A stretch of 6,828 nucleotides of DNA from contig JAADHP010000253.1 in the NCBI GenBank assembly GCA_013151785.1, positions 1-6,828 on the forward strand. The letters run 5' to 3'. Below the pieces are notes generated by a model. The model saw only the letters and a program-made list of their open reading frames with translations, did not search any database and was not told where the DNA came from. The position numbers and the translations under genes were made by a program. Positions 1-5,811 of this stretch are shown here, piece after piece (the stretch's first letter is position 1; the number at the start of each line of letters is the position of its first letter). The stretch is from Nitrospirota bacterium (GTDB lineage: Bacteria; Nitrospirota; Thermodesulfovibrionia; Thermodesulfovibrionales; JdFR-85).

Positions 1-163
1 AAAATACCCTCGGAGACGTGCATGGATGCACGTCGAGAATGATGGGCCCCCGGAAAATCGAAAGATTTTCTGGGGGCCCCTCACTGTCGACGTGCATCCA
101 TGCACGTCTCCGAGGGAATTTTGCGATTTGCCCTCACGGCAAATCTTGTGCAACCTAAAATCC
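1..163. repeat. Structured palindromic repeat, left copy, with long inverted repeat
   Basis: A 30-base arm at 7-36 is the perfect reverse complement of 87-116. Between them lies a second inverted repeat, 44-59 with 64-79 (one mismatch, GAAA loop). Each outer arm is itself a palindrome: 15-34 has a GG centre and 89-108 a CC centre. Next comes AATTTTGC (117-124), a hairpin of 125-132 with 138-145 around the loop CTCAC, then GCAA (150-153) and TAAAATCC (156-163). The part from 89 to 163 aligns block by block with 6731-6808 at the other end of the window, so this is a dispersed element. The left half (1-36) mirrors the right half (87-122), suggesting two units head to head. No coding potential is seen. 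It could be a REP/BIME-like element, a bidirectional terminator or a small structured RNA; nothing here decides between them. Confidence 0.85.
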
Positions 164-203
164 CCATTTTTTAATAACTATACTTAAAGCACCTCAAAAA
201 TTC

Positions 204-233
204 TTGACAAAAGCAATTTAAAATAGTTATTAT
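204..233 (+). promoter_or_regulatory. Transposase promoter within a palindrome
   Basis: TTGACA at 204-209 is a perfect -35 hexamer, followed after 18 bases by TATTAT at 228-233 as -10. The -10 lies in a 21-base palindrome (223-243; arms 223-232 and 234-243) built from the same TAATAACTAT motif as the element ends. Transcription from it would begin about 240-242, at the start codon, so the message would be essentially leaderless. No Shine-Dalgarno sequence precedes the ATG. Transposase bound to the motif could block the promoter; that is inference. Confidence 0.6.
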
Positions 234-241
234 TAATAACT

Positions 242-1795
242 ATGGCATACATAGTTGAACAAAAAATAGGTAAGCATGTTTATGTTTATGAAGTACAGAG
301 TTATTGGGATTCGGAGAAGAAGCAACCGAGGCAGAAAAGGAAGTACATAGGGAAGAAGGATCTCAACACTGGCAAGGTAATAACTCCTCGGAAGAGTAAC
401 CTTCCGAGGCTAAGCAAGGATTTTGGGCATGTATATCTGCTTGAGGGGGTAGCAAAGGAGATAGGGCTTAAGGGTGCATTAGAGGATGTGTTTGGGGAAG
501 GAGAGGCTCAAGAGATTCTTAATCTGGCCTTTTACAGCATAAGTGAAGGTAGGCCTCTGTATTTATACAAGCACTGGGCAGAGATAACAGCAGTTACTGA
601 GGGGTCAGGGACAATGAGTTCTCAGAAGATAAGCAGACTGCTTAAGGAATTGGGCAAAGAGGAGGTATTAAGGGAGATGTTTATAGGGAAGTGGATAGAG
701 CAGCAGGAGGATATAAAGGCAGTAGTGTTTGACATAACCTCATTTTCCTCATACTCAAGAGGACTTGAACTACTTGAGTGGGGATATAACCGTGATGGTG
801 ATGCACTGAGGCAGGTAAATTTTGGGGTAATAATGGGTAGTCCATCGGCTCTACCAATAGGCTACAGGATATATCCTGGCAGTATAACCGATGTGGTAAC
901 GCTTAAGAACCTTGTAGGGTATCTTGAAGGGAAGGGATTAAGGCAGTACATGTTTGTACTTGACAGGGGATTTTACAGTGAGAGGAATATAAGCATGATG
1001 GGTAAAGAGGGAGTAGATTTTATAATACCGATGCCCTTTAGCAGTGGAGTGGCAAGGTCATTATTATCAAGACATCTGAAGGATTTGGACTCAGCAGTGA
1101 ATGCCTTTATGTATGAAGGTGAGGCATTTTTTCATGTACAGGGGGAGATAGAGATAGGGGGCAAAGGGGTTACATTTCATATATACTCTAATGAGAAGAG
1201 GAAGGCAGAAGGGATGGAGAGGCTTATCAGGCGGTTGGCGGAGATAGAAGATGCAGTAGCTGTAAGGAGATTTAGAGCGAGGGAAGAAGTAGAAGAGTTT
1301 ATTGAGGGGCAGTTTCGTGGTGGCAGCAGATTTTATAGTATAGAGGTATCAGCAGAGGGGGTAGAACTACTGAGGAGGCAGAAGGCCCTCTCCAGACGAA
1401 TAAACATAATGGGGAAGATGATTTTACTTTGCAGTGTTTTTGGGATGGACAGGGTTGAGGTTTTGAGTCTATACAGGAGAAAGGATTTCATAGAGAAGGT
1501 ATTTGAGGTAATGAAGAACGAGATAGATGACGGCAGGCTTAGGATAAGGAGGATTGATTCTCTGGAGGGGAGATTATTTTTAATGTTTATTGCCTTGATA
1601 CTTTATATAGCATTGAGTAACAAGATGAGAGAGGAAGAGTTGTATAAGAAGTACACCCTTTCAGAGGTTTTATATGAGTTAAAGAAACTCAGATTGGTAG
1701 AGATGCTTAATGGAAAAAAGTATTTAACAGAGATTACAAAGAAACAAAGAACACTTTACGAAAAGTTCGGCATACCTCTACCTGTGATAACATAG
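242..1795 (+). CDS. IS1634-family DDE transposase
   Basis: This encodes a 517-residue cut-and-paste type transposase that should bind the ends of its own element and catalyse DNA strand transfer. The IS4-superfamily RNase H-like core is recognisable. The first Asp is in the VVFDITSFS motif (D164), the second in VLDRGFYSE (D241), and the Glu is in a helix matching Y-(2)-R-(3)-E-(6)-K with Lys for Arg (Y411, K414, E418, K425). A beta-rich insertion separates D241 from E418, as in other long IS4-type enzymes. The N-terminal stretch (YVYEVQSYWDSEKKQPRQKR) is typical of IS1634 transposases. The length is normal and there is no frameshift, so the gene looks functional. The start codon overlaps a copy of the terminal motif and the TAG stop lies inside the right inverted repeat. 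No ribosome binding site is visible; leaderless translation is likely. Confidence 0.88.
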   Translation: MAYIVEQKIGKHVYVYEVQSYWDSEKKQPRQKRKYIGKKDLNTGKVITPRKSNLPRLSKDFGHVYLLEGVAKEIGLKGALEDVFGEGEAQEILNLAFYSISEGRPLYLYKHWAEITAVTEGSGTMSSQKISRLLKELGKEEVLREMFIGKWIEQQEDIKAVVFDITSFSSYSRGLELLEWGYNRDGDALRQVNFGVIMGSPSALPIGYRIYPGSITDVVTLKNLVGYLEGKGLRQYMFVLDRGFYSERNISMMGKEGVDFIIPMPFSSGVARSLLSRHLKDLDSAVNAFMYEGEAFFHVQGEIEIGGKGVTFHIYSNEKRKAEGMERLIRRLAEIEDAVAVRRFRAREEVEEFIEGQFRGGSRFYSIEVSAEGVELLRRQKALSRRINIMGKMILLCSVFGMDRVEVLSLYRRKDFIEKVFEVMKNEIDDGRLRIRRIDSLEGRLFLMFIALILYIALSNKMREEELYKKYTLSEVLYELKKLRLVEMLNGKKYLTEITKKQRTLYEKFGIPLPVIT

Positions 1796-1826
1796 TTATT
1801 AAACCTGAATCCTGCGTGAAAAGTGG

Positions 1827-3128
1827 TTATAGTTGCAAATTTTTAATGTTTTTCAAAGCATATTCAAAAGCATCTTTGTACATAAAATTTGAGGGCAGTT
1901 TTAAAACTGGTTTATTGTTGGTTCTCACAAGTTCTCCTGGGATAAGGAGCAATTTGGTTCGTAAAGTATTAAGCGTCATGTTCTGGAACTCCTTTGGTAG
2001 ACACAGTCGTTTGAACCAGTTTATGAGATTGTAAGAGAACAGGAGAATATGAAAGTATGCCTCGTTGGCTGCAAAATGCTTTGTTGGAACTTTAGCCAGG
2101 GGATAATCCCCTTTGAGTTCTTTGATAATAAGTTCTACAGAGGCTCGACCATTGTAAAACCTCCATGTATTTAATGACGATAGTCTCATGTTTGTTACAA
2201 TGACCTGGTAACTGTATTTGCCCATTGCAAAGAGAGAAATCTGTTCTGTAGGGTCCTCCGGTATAGGTCGCCTTATTACAACAAATCGATATTCCTTTTC
2301 CCAGCCTCTTGGCTGGTACATAAACTCTGAAGTCTCTATCCCAAAAGAGTATTTCTTGTAAGACAATGATCCGATCTTTCTTTTTATTGGTTTTGTAATC
2401 TTTGCGACAATAGCAAAAAAGGCCTTCCTCCTCTCCAGGTATTCTATTGTTTTATGATCGTAAACACCCTTGTCTGCCCTCACAACTATTCGCTTCACTG
2501 GAGGAGGTATTTTGGAAAAGGAATCTTTTAGAAGTTCTACAGTTCCGGTGGATGTGTGTGAATCTCCAGGACGTAGTTCTCCATGCCAGAAGTCTTTGCT
2601 AATTCCGTTGAAACACAGAAGTGGATGGTAGGATGGCCTCCCCCTTTTTGATGGATTGTAGCCTATGCAGGCCATCTCCTGTTTTCCATATAATGTTAGA
2701 ACAGTGGAATCCAGATCGAAAATGATCTTTGTTGGTAATTGTGGTTTTGCTATCATAATGGCAAGCAGCCGATCGTGAAGCCTTCTCAGTTTTGGAAGTG
2801 CCAATGGAGCCATCCTGAGAAGGAAACGCCGTAAGGTTGTAGGATTGGGATAGGAAGGCAAACCTGTTAGATATTGAAATACGCCGTTTTGCTTTAACAG
2901 ATGCGTGGCTTCTATCCTTCCGATCCCCAGAAAGATAGGATAGATTAATGCAAGCATTTCCTCGGCAGTGCTGTAACGGTTGTTGCGTTGTGGAAATCGT
3001 ATATATTGAGTTAATAGTGATCGCAGGTTTATTTTCTTGAAGAATTCCTGAATCAAATACACTCCACCAAAGTGGGTTAGTTTCTCGCCTGAAAATGACA
3101 TTTGCACATTTTTTGGACTGCGTTTCAT
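1827..3128 (-). CDS. IS1380-family DDE transposase
   Basis: This encodes a 433-residue transposase, the usual length for IS1380. The catalytic triad is visible: the first Asp in FDLDST (D138, with D140 nearby), the second Asp in VVRADKGVYD (D219), and the Glu in a perfect Y-(2)-R-(3)-E-(6)-K signature (Y325, R328, E332, K339) within YNGRASVELIIKELKGD. The motif GYNPSKRGRPSYHPLLCF (from residue 156) is characteristic of the family. RADK appears where RADSG is common, a mild variation. The reading frame is complete, with stop and start inside the inverted repeats. There is no Shine-Dalgarno sequence; a strong hairpin touches the start codon from upstream. It is transcribed toward the older IS1634-like element, opposite to that element's transposase. 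Confidence 0.92.
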   Translation of the reverse strand: MKRSPKNVQMSFSGEKLTHFGGVYLIQEFFKKINLRSLLTQYIRFPQRNNRYSTAEEMLALIYPIFLGIGRIEATHLLKQNGVFQYLTGLPSYPNPTTLRRFLLRMAPLALPKLRRLHDRLLAIMIAKPQLPTKIIFDLDSTVLTLYGKQEMACIGYNPSKRGRPSYHPLLCFNGISKDFWHGELRPGDSHTSTGTVELLKDSFSKIPPPVKRIVVRADKGVYDHKTIEYLERRKAFFAIVAKITKPIKRKIGSLSYKKYSFGIETSEFMYQPRGWEKEYRFVVIRRPIPEDPTEQISLFAMGKYSYQVIVTNMRLSSLNTWRFYNGRASVELIIKELKGDYPLAKVPTKHFAANEAYFHILLFSYNLINWFKRLCLPKEFQNMTLNTLRTKLLLIPGELVRTNNKPVLKLPSNFMYKDAFEYALKNIKNLQL

Positions 3129-3171
3129 GCTATAATGTTAACATAACTAAAAAGTATGTTAACATTATAGC
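3129..3171 (-). promoter_or_regulatory. 17-bp hairpin and -10 box abutting transposase start
   Basis: Bases 3129-3145 are the perfect reverse complement of 3155-3171, with a nine-base loop, and the hairpin ends directly against the ATG (3128). On the minus strand the distal arm contains TATAAT at 3169-3164, a perfect -10, but the -35 is weak. A transcript started there would begin near 3157 and lack the distal arm. A transcript entering from outside would contain both arms and bury the start region. This resembles the protection against read-through seen in IS10 and IS50; the mechanism here is inferred. Confidence 0.6.
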
Positions 3172-3272
3172 CCTTGAATATCTATGGAAATAGTGTGAAT
3201 CCTTTATATACTGGCATCTTTTAATATGCGTGAATTTAGAGTTTTATTCATTGACGCAGGATTCAGGTTTAA

Positions 3273-3492
3273 AATCTTATTGCATCAATGGGATGATGAA
3301 CCACCTCTCGGCCGCTGTCTAATGAAATCTCTGTATGATTTCGCTCTACTTTTGAATACAGGTTCTGGCAGAGTGTAATCCTGTGGATTGCATTATTTTT
3401 ATGAGGTGCCCTGCCCTGTGTCCATACGTTCCAGACAGATATGAATCCCGTCGAAGTCTAAAAACCATCCCAAATCCGGTAGATAAACATCT
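3273..3492. other. Intergenic stretch with no convincing gene
   Basis: This lies between the IS1380-like element and the end of ccdA. On the minus strand a frame of 62 codons is open from 3457 to 3272 and stops exactly at the TTAA insertion site, but it has no ATG, GTG or TTG start near its beginning and no motif I recognise. A short stem (AATCC at 3377-3381 with GGATT at 3385-3389) followed by a T-rich run at 3395-3400 is a weak terminator-like signal on the plus strand, with no plus-strand gene to serve. No clear terminator for ccdA was found. Confidence 0.4.
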
Positions 3493-4215
3493 CTAAAGAC
3501 CAATACCAAAGTCAGGGAAAAGTGCGGTAAGCTGACTGACTTTGTCGGTCAGGAGCAAGATGCCGAAAATTATAAGAAGCAGACCTGAAATGATCTTTAT
3601 AATCCTCATGTATTTTAGAAGCCTCCTGGAGTAACTGAGAAAGAGATTAATCCCCAGTGCTGATAGGACAAATGGGATAGCAAGACCGAGCGAGTAGACA
3701 CTCAGAAGCTTCACTCCATATGAAACAGACCCCTTTGCACCAGCATACATGAGAATGCTTCCCAGTATGGGACCAATACAGGGAGTCCATCCAGCCGCAA
3801 AGGCCATGCCCACAACGGATGTACCTAAATAGCCTGCCGGTTTGTCAGCAATGTGAAGCTTTTTCTCTCTCGATAAGAAACCAATCTTCAAAATATCTGC
3901 AACAAAGAGTCCGAAGATTATAATAACAATCCCCCCTACTACCCTTATGACATCCTGATAATTGTAGAAGATACCCCCTATTGCTGATGAAGATGCACCA
4001 AGGGATATAAAGACAAGAGAAAACCCTATGACAAAGAGTAGTGAATGTATGAGTGTAAGGGTACGAATCTGTCTCCTCTTTACCGAACTGGTAAGATCTT
4101 CAAAAGACATACCAGTAATATATGAAACATAAGATGGGATTAAAGGCAACACACAGGGAGATACGAAAGAGACCACTCCTGCGGCAAAGGCTATTGAATA
4201 TGATACATCGCTCAT
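3493..4215 (-). CDS. ccdA: CcdA-type cytochrome c biogenesis / thiol-disulfide transporter
   Basis: This inner-membrane protein carries reducing equivalents from cytoplasmic thioredoxin to periplasmic thiol proteins, chiefly for cytochrome c maturation and disulfide repair. At 240 residues it has the usual length of the short CcdA form (the DsbD core alone, without extra periplasmic domains). The redox cysteine pair is in place: C21 in SFVSPCVLPLIP in the first membrane helix, and C146 in GWTPCIGPILGSIL in the fourth. About six membrane helices are predicted, near residues 8-33, 53-75, 90-110, 128-158, 163-190 and 202-222. The start at 4215 leaves a normal family N-terminus; the next Met (36) would remove helix 1. 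There is no Shine-Dalgarno sequence, and a -10-like TAAAAT lies only six bases upstream, so the message is probably leaderless. The gene stands alone on the minus strand and shares its control region with the divergent Met-rich gene. No cytochrome c assembly genes are in view. Confidence 0.92.
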   Translation of the reverse strand: MSDVSYSIAFAAGVVSFVSPCVLPLIPSYVSYITGMSFEDLTSSVKRRQIRTLTLIHSLLFVIGFSLVFISLGASSSAIGGIFYNYQDVIRVVGGIVIIIFGLFVADILKIGFLSREKKLHIADKPAGYLGTSVVGMAFAAGWTPCIGPILGSILMYAGAKGSVSYGVKLLSVYSLGLAIPFVLSALGINLFLSYSRRLLKYMRIIKIISGLLLIIFGILLLTDKVSQLTALFPDFGIGL

Positions 4216-4221
4216 TTATAT

Positions 4222-4253
4222 ATTTTAAACATCAATTGTGAAAAAAATATGAA
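4222..4253 (-). promoter_or_regulatory. ccdA promoter with two phased TTCAY half-sites
   Basis: Read on the minus strand, TTCAT (4253-4249) and TTCAC (4242-4238) start 11 bases apart. Ten bases further lies TAAAAT (4227-4222), a good -10, and six bases after that the ccdA ATG. No usual -35 is present at the right distance; a bound activator replacing it would fit PhoB-type control. This mirrors the array facing the other way at 4263-4316. Confidence 0.55.
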
Positions 4254-4262
4254 AACAGTCTC

Positions 4263-4316
4263 TTCACAACTTTTTCATAGAATCTTCATCTTTGCTTCAT
4301 ATTTAAGAGATATGAT
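4263..4316 (+). promoter_or_regulatory. Promoter with four 11-bp-phased TTCAY half-sites
   Basis: TTCAC at 4263 and TTCAT at 4274, 4285 and 4296 are spaced exactly 11 bases apart, one helical turn, placing all four on one face of the DNA. After the last half-site comes a gap of ten bases and then TATGAT (4311-4316), a good -10. No recognisable -35 hexamer lies 17 bases upstream. This geometry is that of sites for OmpR/PhoB-family response regulators, whose tandem half-sites stand in for the -35. It drives the Met-rich protein gene. The identity of the regulator is unknown. Confidence 0.65.
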
Positions 4317-4359
4317 AGAAACCAGAGAATGAGGCTGCATGGTGGCCTGAATAAAATCC

Positions 4360-4367
4360 AAGGAGGT
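4360..4367 (+). promoter_or_regulatory. Strong ribosome binding site
   Basis: AAGGAGGT is a near-complete match to the anti-Shine-Dalgarno sequence and lies eight bases before the ATG at 4376. It contrasts with ccdA and both transposase genes, which have none, and suggests high expression of the exported protein. Confidence 0.9.
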
Positions 4368-4375
4368 TTTTTAAG

Positions 4376-4852
4376 ATGAAAAAATTACTGGTAACTTTAA
4401 CAGTGGTTGGCATACTGGCATTAGGGGCCGGCGCATTTGCCTTTGGTCCTGGCTGGTTTGGAGTCGGCAATATGATGGGCAACACAGGCTACGGTGGTAT
4501 GATGATGGGTGGTGGTATGATGGGCCCTGGCATGATGGGTGGATACGGTATGGGACCCGGCATGATGGGTGGCTATGGTATGGGACCTGCAATGATGGGA
4601 TGGAATACCAGCCCTGACAGATACGGCTATGATCAGAAGTTCCTTAACGAGACAAGAGAGCTGAGAAAAGCCCTGAACGATAAGAGGTTTGAATACTTTG
4701 AAGCACTCCGGAATCCCGAAACAAAGCCTGACAGGATAGCCAAGCTTGAAAAGGAGATTACCGAGATTCAGAAGAAGTTATATGAAAAGTCTCCAAAGAC
4801 CACCTATAGAGGTGGCGCTTATGGAAGAGCTGGAGCCCCCTGCTGGCAGTAA
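4376..4852 (+). CDS. Exported Met/Gly-rich protein with Spy/ZraP-like helical tail
   Basis: This 158-residue protein starts with a clear Sec signal peptide (MKK, hydrophobic core to about residue 20, likely cleavage after AFA-22). Residues 33-74 form a low-complexity MMGG/YGMGP region with 15 methionines and two exact copies of PGMMGGYGMG (51-60, 61-70). Residues 86-137 are charged and helical (ETRELRKALNDKRFEYFEAL, then KLEKEITEIQKKL), resembling the helical region of periplasmic Spy/CpxP/ZraP (heavy-metal resistance) proteins. A single Cys sits near the C-terminus (C156). Met-rich segments of this kind bind Cu(I) in known copper proteins, so periplasmic copper or heavy-metal buffering is a reasonable inference, not shown. 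Start choice is secured by the strong ribosome binding site. The gene is divergent from ccdA, under the phased TTCAY array, and followed by a hairpin before the sensor gene. Confidence 0.85.
   Translation: MKKLLVTLTVVGILALGAGAFAFGPGWFGVGNMMGNTGYGGMMMGGGMMGPGMMGGYGMGPGMMGGYGMGPAMMGWNTSPDRYGYDQKFLNETRELRKALNDKRFEYFEALRNPETKPDRIAKLEKEITEIQKKLYEKSPKTTYRGGAYGRAGAPCWQ
4526..4585 (+). repeat. 30-bp in-frame tandem repeat, two copies
   Basis: Two 30-base units (4526-4555 and 4556-4585) differ only at synonymous positions and encode the same ten residues, PGMMGGYGMG. A partial third unit (PAMMG) follows. The silent differences mean the duplication is not brand new and the amino-acid repeat has been kept. 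Copy number may vary between strains. Confidence 0.85.
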
Positions 4853-4872
4853 TCGTTACCTCCCTTCCAAAA

Positions 4873-4904
4873 GTGGCAGCCAGTCCCTCCCCGCTGGCTG
4901 CCAC
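4873..4904 (+). terminator. Strong hairpin after Met-rich gene, terminator-like without U-tract
   Basis: GTGGCAGCCAG (4873-4883) pairs perfectly with 4894-4904 around a ten-base loop (TCCCTCCCCG), 21 bases after the stop codon. No T-run follows on the plus strand; on the minus strand the stem would be followed by TTTT. It could be an inefficient terminator or a 3'-end stabiliser that lowers expression of the downstream sensor gene relative to the Met-rich gene. Confidence 0.6.
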
Positions 4905-4953
4905 ACCTCCACATTAAAAACAGAGGGATACGGTTTTTATTATGATGTACAGC

Positions 4954-4960
4954 AAAGGAG
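4954..4960 (+). promoter_or_regulatory. Ribosome binding site fixing the sensor start
   Basis: AAAGGAG lies five bases before ATG at 4966. The longer reading frame from 4942 has only a poor GA-rich stretch about 15 bases upstream, so 4966 is the better start. A TATGAT hexamer at 4941-4946, the same as the -10 of the Met-rich gene, might give a separate promoter, but no -35 accompanies it. Confidence 0.75.
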
Positions 4961-4965
4961 TCAGG

Positions 4966-5805
4966 ATGAGTTATAGAAGACCCATAAATTTAACTCTCAT
5001 CTATACATTGCCTTTCATTGTAACACTGGTGGTACTGACAGTCTTTCTCACCATATGGAGCATCCATAAACATAAAGAAGAACAGATACGGGAACTTACG
5101 GAAACAGGCCGTGCCCTTTCCAGATATATCACCGATAATCTCGATAAAATAGACAACCCTCTGATTTCCACTTTTATTGACAGCAATAAAAGTGCCATTA
5201 ACTTCAACCTTCTAAAAATCAGCGAGAGCAAAAAATCTGATAATCTGTTCAGACACAACAACTCTATCGAAATATATAATATAAAGGATTCTGGCAACAG
5301 CAGGGTCTTTCAGTATCAGAAAAAGATCAGCCAGTTGAAGAACGGAAAAGACTATATCCTCTCCATAGAGATACCCATGGAACTCTCTGACAAGATACAT
5401 CGAGATAAAATAGAAAGAGACATCCTCTCATTCATTACCATAGGAATATTCTCTGTAATCTTCATAATCTTTGCAATCTGGCGTCTTTCTAAAAGAATAA
5501 GTTCTGGAATAGATAAAGAGATGGAAGAGATCAGACTCAGGGCACTGATTGAGCTTGCAGGTGCCACTGCCCATGAGATGCGTCAGCCCCTTGCTATTGT
5601 AACAGGCTTTTCTGACCTCCTGAAAGACAAGATTGAAAGAGGTGAAGATACTGAAGAGGATATAAAAATAATAAAAGAACAGTGTCTCAGGATGGATGAT
5701 ATAATAAAGAAGATGCTCAATATTACTCACTATAAAACCATCAGATACACTGATGGCGTGAAAATACTGGATCTTAATGTTCAACCAACAGAGAGATTAA
5801 ATTGA
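4966..5805 (+). CDS. Membrane sensor with HisKA phosphoacceptor domain but no ATPase domain
   Basis: The 279-residue product (start chosen from its ribosome binding site; an in-frame ATG at 4942 would add eight residues) has two membrane helices, about 8-32 and 154-172, flanking a periplasmic sensing region of some 120 residues that I do not recognise. A helical linker then leads to a HisKA dimerisation domain with H-box ATAHEMRQPLAIVTGFSDLL, phosphoacceptor His203. The protein ends about 75 residues after that His, directly after the KTIRYTDGVKILDLN stretch where a HATPase domain would normally begin. No N, G1 or G2 box is present, and the next 130 bases show no remnant of one, so this is not a simple frameshift. 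It may be phosphorylated by another kinase, form heterodimers, or act as a phosphatase or sensor. It lies downstream of the Met-rich gene, probably in one transcript, but no response regulator gene is in view. Confidence 0.82.
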   Translation: MSYRRPINLTLIYTLPFIVTLVVLTVFLTIWSIHKHKEEQIRELTETGRALSRYITDNLDKIDNPLISTFIDSNKSAINFNLLKISESKKSDNLFRHNNSIEIYNIKDSGNSRVFQYQKKISQLKNGKDYILSIEIPMELSDKIHRDKIERDILSFITIGIFSVIFIIFAIWRLSKRISSGIDKEMEEIRLRALIELAGATAHEMRQPLAIVTGFSDLLKDKIERGEDTEEDIKIIKEQCLRMDDIIKKMLNITHYKTIRYTDGVKILDLNVQPTERLN

Positions 5806-5811
5806 TTTTTT

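Larger units (their letters stand above)
171..1802 (+). mobile_element. IS1634-like insertion sequence
   Basis: An intact DDE transposase gene is enclosed by inverted copies of a short AT-rich motif. TTAATAACTAT at 171-181 is the reverse complement of 1792-1802, and another copy, TTAATAACTATG at 233-244, is the 12-bp reverse complement of 1791-1802. If the bases after the later IS1380-like insertion are joined back, the right repeat could extend to 13 bp, pairing with TTTTAATAACTAT at 169-181. The length of about 1.63 kb fits the IS1634 family. The exact left tip is uncertain because there are several motif copies. No convincing short target duplication is visible: the heptamer TAAAATC occurs at 156-162 and at 3270-3276, but it does not sit cleanly next to the repeats. 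Family assignment rests on the transposase. Confidence 0.7.
1803..3268 (-). mobile_element. Complete IS1380-like insertion sequence with TTAA target site
   Basis: Terminal inverted repeats are seen directly: 1801-1820 (AAACCTGAATCCTGCGTGAA) matches the reverse complement of 3251-3270 at 19 of 20 positions. TTAA stands at 1799-1802 and again at 3269-3272, consistent with a 4-bp target duplication, which leaves an element of 1466 bp. IS1380 elements are known for about 4-bp duplications and ends near CCT, and are considered relatives of the TTAA-specific piggyBac transposons. Because TTAA is palindromic and flanked by A/T on both sides, the exact tip could shift by a base. The single transposase gene is intact and near-perfect termini remain, so the insertion is probably recent and possibly still mobile. 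Confidence 0.88.

Noticed and set aside
156..162. TAAAATC at 156-162 and 3270-3276 as a target duplication of the IS1634-like element
   Set aside because: It does not abut the inverted repeats on the left side, and TAAAATCC is already part of the structured repeat consensus, so the match may be chance.
1..170. CRISPR array or phage attachment site in the palindromic region
   Set aside because: There are no evenly spaced direct repeats with unique spacers, and no integrase gene or tRNA; the structure is inverted repeats.
1816..2034. 72-codon plus-strand frame inside the IS1380-like element
   Set aside because: It lies antisense to the C-terminal end of a clearly recognised transposase and has no motif or ribosome binding site.
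169..3272. The two insertion sequences as ends of a composite transposon
   Set aside because: They belong to different families, lie directly next to each other and carry no passenger gene between them; sequential insertion explains the arrangement.
3269..3457. A 62-codon open frame on the minus strand that runs from downstream of ccdA to the IS1380-like insertion site
   Set aside because: It has no plausible start codon near its beginning, no recognisable motif, and its stop is formed by the TTAA of the insertion. The other flank of the insertions (1-170) offers no continuation. It may be a broken gene but cannot be supported.
4303..4592. Minus-strand frames opposite the Met-rich gene
   Set aside because: They are Pro/His/Ser-rich shadows created by the ATGATGGG-type repeat on the other strand; the plus-strand gene has a signal peptide and strong ribosome binding site.
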